Origin: CAYMKL01 sp964390805
GTDB lineage: Bacteria; Chloroflexota; Anaerolineae; VGOG01
Assembly (NCBI GenBank): GCA_964390805.1
Contig: CAYMKL010000111.1
Location: forward strand, 1-23,048
Direction: 5' to 3'
Length of the DNA stretch: 23,048 bases
In this document: piece after piece, positions 1 to 6,778 of the stretch
Numbering within the stretch: position 1 is the first letter of the stretch
Layout: every line of letters starts with the position of its first letter
Program-made: the position numbers and the translations under genes
The notes under the pieces: model-generated
Told to the model about the DNA's origin: nothing
The model's database searches: none
What the model saw: the letters and a program-made list of their open reading frames with translations, nothing else

Positions 1-68
1 CTCGTGGAGGTTTTATGAACATCTTGACGAACGCTTACGGCCTGAGTAGTTACCTTGATTTACTTCCT

Positions 69-217
69 TCAATTTTTCCCATTTTTCTCTCCCTCCTTTG
101 AGAGTGTGAAATAGAACGTGCTCCCTTTACCAACTGTTGATTCCATCCAGACGCACCTGCCCCACGTCTCGACGGTCTTCTTCACCAGCGCCAGCCCGAC
201 GCCAGTGCTTTCGATTT
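69..217 (-). pseudogene. Relic of histidine kinase 3' end (G2 box to stop), next to the MITE
   Basis: The minus strand reads E-S-T-G-V-G-L-A-L-V-K-K, then E-T-W-G and E-S-T-V-G-K-G-S-T-F-Y-F-T-L, ending in TGA at 69. This matches the last roughly 45 codons of the Cache-type kinase at 1126-3813 (E-S-T-G-V-G-L-A-L-V-K-K and so on) with a few substitutions. No kinase sequence continues on the far side of the inverted-repeat element at 218-308, so the fragment was already truncated or its remainder was deleted. It has no start. Confidence 0.85.
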
Positions 218-308
218 GGGTGTGGCCAAAATGAGCTTTGTAGGGGCAGGATTTCCCTGCCCGACGGGCGAGATAACCTCGCCCCTACAACCCGTTTTGA
301 ACACACCC
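218..308. mobile_element. MITE-like element with terminal inverted repeats and 9-bp target duplication
   Basis: A 91-bp segment starts GGGTGTG and ends CACACCC. Inside these ends the two halves remain complementary (CAAAA...TTTTG and TTGTAGGGGC...GCCCCTACAA). It is flanked on both sides by TTTCGATTT (209-217 and 309-317), a likely 9-bp target-site duplication. It has no coding capacity. It lies at the upstream edge of a histidine kinase relic. The transposase that would move it is not in the window, and I do not assign a family. Confidence 0.75.
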
Positions 309-389
309 TTTCGATTTCGTGACTGTGACAACAGGCTTATCTTATCGGTCATGGTTTGGCGCCTGAACCGTCCGTGATTCTGTAGCTTT

Positions 390-1086
390 TTACTCCAGGA
401 GCGAGAGGTCATAAGGCGGTTCCTTTCCTAGCTCCTCGGCTAGCTCGTTTATCCGGCGCTTGAGCTCGATCATGCGCAGCTCGCGCCCGACGGTAAGACG
501 GTGGAAGCGTTCCAGTTCCTCTACCCGTAGTGCCAGCGCCTCCTCCACGCGCTTGCGCTCAGCGATTTCGGCCCTAAGTCGTTCGTTGGCCTCAGTCAGC
601 TCGGCGGTGCGCTCTTCCACCAACTCCTCGAGGTGTTCCCGATATCGTCGCAGCTCCTCCTCGGCGCGCTTGCGGCGTATGGCGTTCTCCACGGTTACCG
701 GCAGGGTCTTGAGGTAATTGCCCTCAGGGTCTTTGACCAGATAGTCATAAGCCCCGGCCTTCATCGCCGCGACCGCGCTCTCTTCATCGCCGCGACCGCG
801 CTCTCTTCATCGCCGCGACCGCGCTCTCTTCGTCGCCGCTCCCCGTTATGACGACAATCGGAGCATCTCGTATCTCATCAAACAGGTCAAACGCCGTGCC
901 ATCGCCAAGCCGATAGTCAACCAGTGTGGCATCGAATTGGGCGTCGGCCAGAATCTTTCTGGCGACAGAAACCGATTCGGCAACCACACAGTCATAAGGG
1001 AGCCCCTCGCGCTCGACGAAGCGCTCAAAGGCCATCCGGTCAACCTTGTCGTCTTCAACCACCAACAGTCTGATTTTGCTTTCCAT
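390..1086 (-). pseudogene. Receiver with coiled-coil tail, frameshifted by a 23-bp tandem triplication
   Basis: The first reading frame (1086-784) encodes a receiver from M-E-S-K-I-R-L-L-V-V-E-D-D to V-V-I-T-G-S-G, with E11-D12-D13, phosphoacceptor D57 and T81, then runs into a stop after extra repeat codons. The second frame (764-390) resumes at M-K-A-G-A-Y-D-Y-L-V-K, which is exactly the missing last part of the receiver with its conserved Lys, and continues into a long coiled coil with G-R-E-L-R-M-I-E-L-K near the end. Collapsing the three 23-bp copies to one removes 46 nt and restores one 216-aa frame. The ATG at 1086 has GGGAGG upstream. As written, the gene yields a truncated receiver, possibly plus a reinitiated coiled-coil protein of 124 aa from the ATG at 764. 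It follows the Cache-type kinase and was probably its partner. Confidence 0.85.
761..829. repeat. Three perfect 23-bp tandem copies inside the receiver gene
   Basis: Copies occupy 761-783, 784-806 and 807-829, with a partial diverged fourth at 830-838. The unit length is not a multiple of three, so the two extra copies (+46 nt) shift the reading frame. Copy numbers of one, four or seven would keep the frame open. Confidence 0.95.
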
Positions 1087-1125
1087 AGGTTGCCTCCCTA
1101 TTCCTCCAAGGACTTCTTGCCCTCT

Positions 1126-3813
1126 TCACCCTACTTCTTGGGGCAGCGTGAAGAAGAACGTGCTCCCCTCGCCCACCGTTGATTCCACCCAGACGCTTCC
1201 GCCCCACGTCTCGACGATCTTCTTCACCAGCGCCAGCCCCACGCCAGTGCTTTCGAGCTCGTCGCGCGGCGCCAGCGTCTGGAACATCTGAAACACTTTG
1301 TCATGGTACTTCTCTTCGATCCCGGGACCGTTATCGGCCACGCTGAACAGCCAGTGGACTCCCTCGTCGGCGCAGTCTATTATAACACGTCCTGCCGGTT
1401 TGTCCATAAACCTGATGGCGTTGTCCAACAAGTTTTGAAACAACTGCTCCAGGCGCACCTGCTCACCCATGACAGTGGGTAGTTCGCTCTTAATGGTAAT
1501 CTGGATGTTCTCCGGCGGGGACAGCATCTCGATGGTCTCTGGCACGAGTTGGTTGAGGTCCACCTCTTTCTCTCTCTCTTTGACCCGCCCGATCCTGGAA
1601 TACTCCAGGATACCCTGGATCAGATTGTGCATGCGTTTGGTGCGGCCAATGAGCAGGCTCACCATCTCCTGGCCCCCCTCACCGAGGGCGTCCGCATAGT
1701 CTGTGGCGATCCAGCCAGCCAACTGGGTGACGGCCCGCAGCGGCGCTTTCAGATCGTGGGAGACGACGTAGGCGAAGTCGTTGAGCTCCTGATTCACCTC
1801 CTGCAACTTGGCGCCCGTTGACTCGAGGTCGCCCTTGGCTGCTTGCAGTTCTTCCAGCAGGTTGGTCATGCCGCGGTTCAGTTGCTCCGCCTCAGCCACC
1901 CGCTCGTCCAGCTCGGTGGTGCGGGTCCCTACCAGTTCCTCCAGGTGCTCGCGGTGCTGCCGCAGCTCCTCCTCCGCCCGCTTGCGCTCGGTGATGTCCC
2001 AAAAAATGCCCAATATACCGACGACGTTACTCTCTTCATCTCTTACAGGCACTTTTATCGTCTGGACAACCCGTTCTTCGCCATCTTGAATGTACACTTC
2101 TTCGATATGCTCAGTCTCTCCAGACTCCCTGATTCTCTTGTCGTCCGCTCGATACTTATCAGCCAGTTCCCTGGGCCAAAAGTCATAGTCGGTTTTCCCT
2201 GCCATTTCATCGGGTGTGATATTCAAATCGCGGGCAAGATTCTCATTGACCGTCACATAGACCGAGTCGTTGTTCTTGTGGAAGATCTTCTGGGGGAGAT
2301 TCTCAACCAGCGTTCTGTACTTGGCCTCGCTCTCCCGGACTGTCTCCTCCGCCCGCTTGCGGTCGGTGATGTCCCGGGCCACCACATAGAACAATGGTTC
2401 GCCGCCAATCGTAACGGGATATGCGCTGGACTCAAAGAACCGGTATCCCCCATCTTCTACTTCGAACCGATACACCAGGCTCTTGATCGCTTCCTTCCTG
2501 GTCACCAGTGCAGTCCAGGCTTGCGCTACTTCGTCAAGGTCGTCTGGAGGAATGAGTTTAAATGGGTCTTCTTGCCCTGCGAGGTCTTCACCAAAGACAT
2601 CTTTCCACGCAGGGTTGGCCCACAGAGTCGTGGCGTTAGCATCGGTCAAGGTTATCAGGTCATAGGTCCCGTCGAACAAAACGCGCAGCTTCTCTTCGCT
2701 CTCCCGCAGCGACTCTTCCGCCCGCTGGCGCTCGACCAGGCGTTTCTCCAGCTCGGCAAAGGACTCTTTCAGGGCGACGGACATGGCGTTAAACTGCCGC
2801 GCCAAAGCCTCTATCTCATCGCCAGTCTTGACGACGACCGTGTGATCGAAATCGCCGCCAGCGATGCGCTCGGCTCCCCTGGTGAGGTCTTGGATGGGTC
2901 TCAGAACTTGGCTAATGGAGAAGAACACCAGTGCGCCGGAGATGACACTGCCCCCAATCAATATCCCCAGGAGCCACGTGCCATAGCGCCGGATAGGCCC
3001 CATCACCACATCCCATCTTTCCTGAGTGACGAGTCCCCACCCCGTGCCTGGCACCGGAGCGAAGCCGGAGATGACGGTCTTTCCTGTGGTATCCTCGGTA
3101 AGGACAGCACCGGTCTCCCCCCGAGTCACTCTTATCACAGGATCAGTGTCTGCCAGGCTGCCGCCCACCTGCGAACTATAGCGATGGTAAATCACCTGCC
3201 CGTTGCCATCCACCAGATAGGCATAGCCGCTGCGGCCCGCTTTGAATTCGAGCACCTCGGCGTACATGCCCCCAAGCAGGGAGTATTTGACCGTACTCAT
3301 CCCGGCCAGCACGCCCTTGAGCTCGCCGTCACTGCCCAGGATAGGCGCCCCAGTCAACATCACGTCTTCGCCAGAGATTTCGTCCTGGAAAACGTCCGAG
3401 AAGATCGGCCGCAGTGTCCTGCGTATCTCATCGAGTTTGGATGGGATGGGGAAATCCATCCCTTGCCGAGGCGCAAGAGCGAGGCCCTCACTGTCGTAGA
3501 TGGCGAGCCCGGCATCGAAAACGTAGAGCAGGTCTCGTGCTTCCTCCAATGGCAAAGCCAGACGGGCCGGTTCCATAGACCGCGCGTCGTCCCCGGCAGC
3601 GATCTCTTGAAGAAGCCGGCTGTACTGACCCAGGCCTTCGGAGAGCCGGGCGGCCGATACCACCGCCAATTCAGTGTCTCGTTGCTCGACAACGTCCTGG
3701 GCCACCCGCTCGTACTCATAAAGCACGATGAGCGCCATGACCGCCAGCACGAGGGCCATAGGGAGCAGGGCGGACAGGAGAGTCTTGAGTCTGAGGCTCC
3801 TTATAGAGAACAT
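1126..3813 (-). CDS. Membrane histidine kinase: Cache-HAMP-PAS-PAS-HisKA-HATPase
   Basis: 895-aa inner-membrane sensor kinase. TM1 is at about 11-32 and TM2 at about 279-301. They enclose a roughly 245-residue extracytoplasmic domain of dCache type, including the G-x-S-G-Y-A-Y-L-V-D-x-x-G-x-V-I-like stretch near 194-209. HAMP (about 302-354), PAS1 (about 372-487), PAS2 (about 495-612) and a long coiled coil (613-675) follow. HisKA has H686 in V-S-H-D-L-K-A-P-L. The HATPase has the N box (N794, N798), G1 D-N-G-P-G-I (827-832) and G2 G-V-G-L-A-L. All catalytic residues are present, and the core resembles phytochrome-type kinases. The gene starts 13 bases after the OpuAC lipoprotein gene with AGGAGG upstream, and is followed by a receiver gene that is now frameshifted. 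Confidence 0.95.
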   Translation of the reverse strand: MFSIRSLRLKTLLSALLPMALVLAVMALIVLYEYERVAQDVVEQRDTELAVVSAARLSEGLGQYSRLLQEIAAGDDARSMEPARLALPLEEARDLLYVFDAGLAIYDSEGLALAPRQGMDFPIPSKLDEIRRTLRPIFSDVFQDEISGEDVMLTGAPILGSDGELKGVLAGMSTVKYSLLGGMYAEVLEFKAGRSGYAYLVDGNGQVIYHRYSSQVGGSLADTDPVIRVTRGETGAVLTEDTTGKTVISGFAPVPGTGWGLVTQERWDVVMGPIRRYGTWLLGILIGGSVISGALVFFSISQVLRPIQDLTRGAERIAGGDFDHTVVVKTGDEIEALARQFNAMSVALKESFAELEKRLVERQRAEESLRESEEKLRVLFDGTYDLITLTDANATTLWANPAWKDVFGEDLAGQEDPFKLIPPDDLDEVAQAWTALVTRKEAIKSLVYRFEVEDGGYRFFESSAYPVTIGGEPLFYVVARDITDRKRAEETVRESEAKYRTLVENLPQKIFHKNNDSVYVTVNENLARDLNITPDEMAGKTDYDFWPRELADKYRADDKRIRESGETEHIEEVYIQDGEERVVQTIKVPVRDEESNVVGILGIFWDITERKRAEEELRQHREHLEELVGTRTTELDERVAEAEQLNRGMTNLLEELQAAKGDLESTGAKLQEVNQELNDFAYVVSHDLKAPLRAVTQLAGWIATDYADALGEGGQEMVSLLIGRTKRMHNLIQGILEYSRIGRVKEREKEVDLNQLVPETIEMLSPPENIQITIKSELPTVMGEQVRLEQLFQNLLDNAIRFMDKPAGRVIIDCADEGVHWLFSVADNGPGIEEKYHDKVFQMFQTLAPRDELESTGVGLALVKKIVETWGGSVWVESTVGEGSTFFFTLPQEVG

Positions 3814-3826
3814 TCCGGCTACCTCC

Positions 3827-4894
3827 TCACCTGGAAGCTTCCTCCAGCGCTTTCTCGATCCTTTCGTAGACCTCCGGCGTTACCCAGGTCTCCCATCGGT
3901 CTTTATAGCTCTGCAAGTAGTGGATGGCGGCGTCCTCCCAATCCTGGACATCGTTTTCTTCGACCCAGGCCAGGGTCTCGTTGAGCGGCTCCAGGCCCAC
4001 CATCATTTTCCTCAGCATCTCCACCACGTCCGGGGCCTTTTTCAGCAGGCCACTATGGGCGATCTTGTCAATGGGCATTTCTTCATAGGCACAGGCCTGG
4101 TCAACGGGACGAAGGCTCTCGTCTTCCACTGCCGCGGTGACCTGCTCCCAGCACTGCTTGGTGTAGGCTGGCTCTTCCAGGACATACCAGTCGTAAGCCC
4201 CCATGAGTGCACTTGGGGCCCAGTAGTAGCCGAAGACCGGCTGGCGATTCATCTGCGCCCTCGCCATCGCCGCTTCCATCGCCTGCGAGGACCCTGGGGT
4301 GATGATGTTGTAATATCTGGTCAGGCCGTAGGCCCCCAGCTTCACACGGTTGATATCGTCACAGCGCCAACCGATGATGCAGTTGTAGAACATGCCCTTT
4401 GAGGGATCCTGGGGATCCTGGAATAGCTCCCAGTGATCCTTCATGTCGAAGACAGTCTTGATGTTGTACTGCTCCGCCACCCACTGGGGAATGATGAAGA
4501 ACTGGGGGCCAGCCTCAAAAGTCATGCCCAGGTTAACGATGTTACCCTGCTCTATCTGCTCGTCGTACCAACCCGTCGTGCCCGACTGCCAGATCTCCAT
4601 TCTCAGGTCAACTTCACCTTTTGGTATGGCTTCTTGCAGCTCATGGCTGGTCTCTACCACCGTCTCCACAGGGTATCCATAGCCCTCTTCGATGATGAAC
4701 TTGGCGATGGCGTTGTTGATCCAGAGGGACCCCCACCCACCATCATCGAGTCTGATGACCGGTTTCTGGCCGCCTCCAAGCAGGCCACAGGCCCCGCTCA
4801 AAAGTACCGTGGCCAACAATGCGGCCAGGGTACAGAGATACAAGAATCCCCGGCGGCTAAGCATTGGCTTGCCAATCTGGCTCCACTTTTTCAT
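3827..4894 (-). CDS. OpuAC-type (glycine betaine/choline-like) substrate-binding lipoprotein
   Basis: 355-aa exported protein. The signal region carries a twin-arginine-like S-R-R-G-F-L (13-18), a hydrophobic stretch and a lipobox-like S-G-A-C (33-36), so a lipidated protein exported by Tat or Sec is likely. The mature part resembles the OpuAC/ProX family of quaternary-amine binders: an early D-D-G-G-W-G-S segment, E-I-W-Q-S-G, and F-G-Y-Y-W-A-P-S-A-L, with many Trp and Tyr residues of the kind used as aromatic cages. The ligand is not determined. No permease or ATPase gene is adjacent. Its stop is 13 bases from the ATG of a membrane histidine kinase with a large outer Cache domain, so I infer a receptor role in signalling rather than uptake. 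The ATG at 4894 has GGAGG nine bases upstream. Confidence 0.88.
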   Translation of the reverse strand: MKKWSQIGKPMLSRRGFLYLCTLAALLATVLLSGACGLLGGGQKPVIRLDDGGWGSLWINNAIAKFIIEEGYGYPVETVVETSHELQEAIPKGEVDLRMEIWQSGTTGWYDEQIEQGNIVNLGMTFEAGPQFFIIPQWVAEQYNIKTVFDMKDHWELFQDPQDPSKGMFYNCIIGWRCDDINRVKLGAYGLTRYYNIITPGSSQAMEAAMARAQMNRQPVFGYYWAPSALMGAYDWYVLEEPAYTKQCWEQVTAAVEDESLRPVDQACAYEEMPIDKIAHSGLLKKAPDVVEMLRKMMVGLEPLNETLAWVEENDVQDWEDAAIHYLQSYKDRWETWVTPEVYERIEKALEEASR

Positions 4895-4895
4895 G

Positions 4896-4964
4896 TTACT
4901 TCTCCTCCTTTCTTGTCTTAGCTAAAGATAGCTTGACCGTGAACGTGCTCCCTTTCTGCACCTC
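4896..4964 (-). pseudogene. Relic of histidine kinase 3' end between sensor and OpuAC genes
   Basis: Overlapping the stop codon of the upstream sensor gene by two bases in another frame, the minus strand reads E-V-Q-K-G-S-T-F-T-V-K-L and continues to a TAA at 4896. This matches the last strand of the HATPase domain (E-V-G-K-G-S-T-F-T-V) seen in the kinase at 13407-16190 and in the relic at 17117-17260. Only about 22 codons survive, and they include the ribosome-binding site of the OpuAC gene. The match is short, so confidence is moderate. Confidence 0.65.
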
Positions 4965-6729
4965 ATTCCTCCCGCCCCGCGAACAACGGATCGTCCGCCA
5001 CTGGCTTCAGCCCGGCGTCCTTCAGTTGAGCGCGCAGCTTGCGGATCACGCCTTTCAGCTCCGCCATGCGCACCTCGCGGCCAGCCATCAGGTTCACTAT
5101 CTTACGCAGTTCGGCGGTGCGCTCTCGCACCAAGTCCTCCAGGTGCTCGCGGTGTTTTCTCAACTCCTCCTCCGCTCGCACCCGCTCGGCCAGCTCCCTC
5201 TCCACCTCCCCATACAGCCTGGCGTTTTGAACAGCGACGGCGGCCACGTTGGCCATACCGGTCAGGAGATCAATATCCTCTTGAGAGTAGCCATCTAGCC
5301 GATGGCTTTGCACCTGCATCACCCCGATGACCTCCCCCTCGACTTTCATCGGTACATACAGCGCGGAGTTAGTGGAGTCTTCTTGCTGCTCCGGCGGTGG
5401 CGGTCCTTCGCTGACTGTTCCATTCTCCGCGATTTTGTACTCGGTCTTGGTTCTTGCCATCGCCTTGCGCCAGTCAGGGCAGTAGAACGGCTCGCCGGTG
5501 TGGATCACCTGGCTCTGAGTGCCTTTTCCCGCTTCCTCCAGTGGAATCGGAGGAAAATTGGTGACGTCGCGCACTTCCCCTCTGCTGACGACATATCCGG
5601 CACGGATGAGCTCTGTTTCGCTGTCGTAGAAGGCGACGATGAACGCCTCGGCATCCACCATGGCCTCAATGTGCTGATAGATGGTGTCGTAAATCCTGTT
5701 GATGTCTCGGGTTTCCCCCAACGCCAGAGCCAGTTGATTGACGGCGATTTGCTGATCCAGAAGACGACGCGCTCTTTCCTCCGCTCGTTTCCGCTCGGTG
5801 ATGTCCTGAATACCGGTTATCGCCCCAATGTAGTTTCCATCGGCATCGGTAAGCGGCGATGTCGCCACGAGCGCATAGATTCGCGCGCCGTCTTTGCGAA
5901 CAAACTCAAGATCGTGCTGTTCCTTGACGCCCTGCTGGCGATGTTCCAGATTCCGTTGGGCAATCTCCATCTCGCCTTCATCCATGAACGAAAGCCAGTG
6001 TTTGCCCAGCATATCTTCCGCAGTGCAGCCCAGCATCTCTGCCATGCGAGGATTCACGAAGGTGATGTGAGCATCCTGATCAATAGCCCAAACACCCTCT
6101 TGCATAGTGTCGATCAGTTGACGGTATTGTTCTTCGCTCTCCCGCAATGCCGCGCTGCTGACACGTGAGTCCTGCAGGGCGCGTTCCAGGCTGCGGGCCG
6201 ACAGCCAAGATACCAATGCCAACACGAAAAAGGACAGAATAGCGGGGACATTGGGAAAATGACCCGGCGCCCCCAGGCCAACGGCAATGATGGTCAGGCC
6301 GCTCAAACCAGCCGTGACAAGGCTGGCCCACGGTCGCAACAGGACGCTGGCTGCAAGAATGGGAATCGTGAACACCAGTAGCCCGCGGCCATCTACAACT
6401 TGTCGCGGCTCATCGGAAAAGGCGGCAATGGCAATCATCAGCAGCAAGAAGAGGGTACTGGCCAGCTCACCCGACACGTAGCGGTTGAGCGCATAGATGA
6501 CCGCCACACCAAACAGGGCCAGCGCAATGCCAAACCCAAGCGCCCTCACCTCCTCTTGCTCCCCCGCCAGACCCATCGGGGCGGCGATAAGCAACGCCGC
6601 CAGCATTAACAACGCCCCTGTTGCCACGGCCAACAGCATGATGTTGAGCAATCTGCGGCGGCGGGCGTCTTCCGGATCTAGCGTGGGAACGTTGATGATG
6701 TTTGACAGCTTGTTCATCTTTTCAGTCAT
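4963..6729 (-). CDS. Six-TM PAS-GAF membrane sensor with coiled-coil tail and no kinase domain
   Basis: 588-aa protein. Residues 27-178 hold about six hydrophobic helices (roughly 27-53, 63-83, 88-104, 115-131, 133-153, 160-178), a membrane-embedded sensory module of MASE-like architecture that I cannot assign to a named family. PAS (about 197-316, ending D-I-T-E-R-K), GAF (about 322-505) and the tail (520-583; G-R-E-V-R-M-A-E-L-K, then V-A-D-D-P-L-F) follow. No catalytic output is present. A GTG at 6765 would extend the frame, but the ATG at 6729 has AGGAG seven bases upstream (6737-6741). GAF plus tail is about 80-90 percent alike at DNA level, by eye, to the end of the preceding gene. Immediately after its stop comes a fragment of a histidine kinase 3' end, suggesting that this gene, or its predecessor here, once had a kinase core. 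Confidence 0.9.
   Translation of the reverse strand: MTEKMNKLSNIINVPTLDPEDARRRRLLNIMLLAVATGALLMLAALLIAAPMGLAGEQEEVRALGFGIALALFGVAVIYALNRYVSGELASTLFLLLMIAIAAFSDEPRQVVDGRGLLVFTIPILAASVLLRPWASLVTAGLSGLTIIAVGLGAPGHFPNVPAILSFFVLALVSWLSARSLERALQDSRVSSAALRESEEQYRQLIDTMQEGVWAIDQDAHITFVNPRMAEMLGCTAEDMLGKHWLSFMDEGEMEIAQRNLEHRQQGVKEQHDLEFVRKDGARIYALVATSPLTDADGNYIGAITGIQDITERKRAEERARRLLDQQIAVNQLALALGETRDINRIYDTIYQHIEAMVDAEAFIVAFYDSETELIRAGYVVSRGEVRDVTNFPPIPLEEAGKGTQSQVIHTGEPFYCPDWRKAMARTKTEYKIAENGTVSEGPPPPEQQEDSTNSALYVPMKVEGEVIGVMQVQSHRLDGYSQEDIDLLTGMANVAAVAVQNARLYGEVERELAERVRAEEELRKHREHLEDLVRERTAELRKIVNLMAGREVRMAELKGVIRKLRAQLKDAGLKPVADDPLFAGREE
4972..5767. repeat. GAF-plus-tail module duplicated at 6780-7577
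   Basis: The 3' 800 bp of the genes ending at 4963 and 6779 are close DNA copies, encoding the GAF domain and coiled-coil tail. The last part, encoding only the tail, recurs a third time at about 10727-10910 in the REC-GAF-PAS-PAS gene. Confidence 0.85.
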
Positions 6730-6778
6730 GGTCTTGCTCCTGTGCAGAGGCGTGGGGGACTGCACCCCGATCTTCTGT

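Larger units (their letters stand above)
1..389. other. Stretch without an intact gene
   Basis: This region holds a kinase 3' relic (69-217), the inverted-repeat element with its target duplication (209-317), and about 70 bp on each side in which I see no gene, RNA or clear hairpin. Confidence 0.7.

Noticed and set aside
15..101. A 28-codon plus-strand frame with GGAGG before its ATG
   Set aside because: It is very short, unlike any family I know, and overlaps the kinase relic on the other strand.
362..373. A 12-base match (CCTGAACCGTCC) to 16201-16212
   Set aside because: A single 12-base match has no further similarity of convincing length around it. It may be chance or a trace of an old duplication.
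1843..3984. A 713-codon open frame on the plus strand
   Set aside because: It lies antisense to the Cache-type kinase and the 3' end of the OpuAC gene, has no recognisable domain, and mirrors the codon structure of the GC-rich coding strand. It is a shadow frame.
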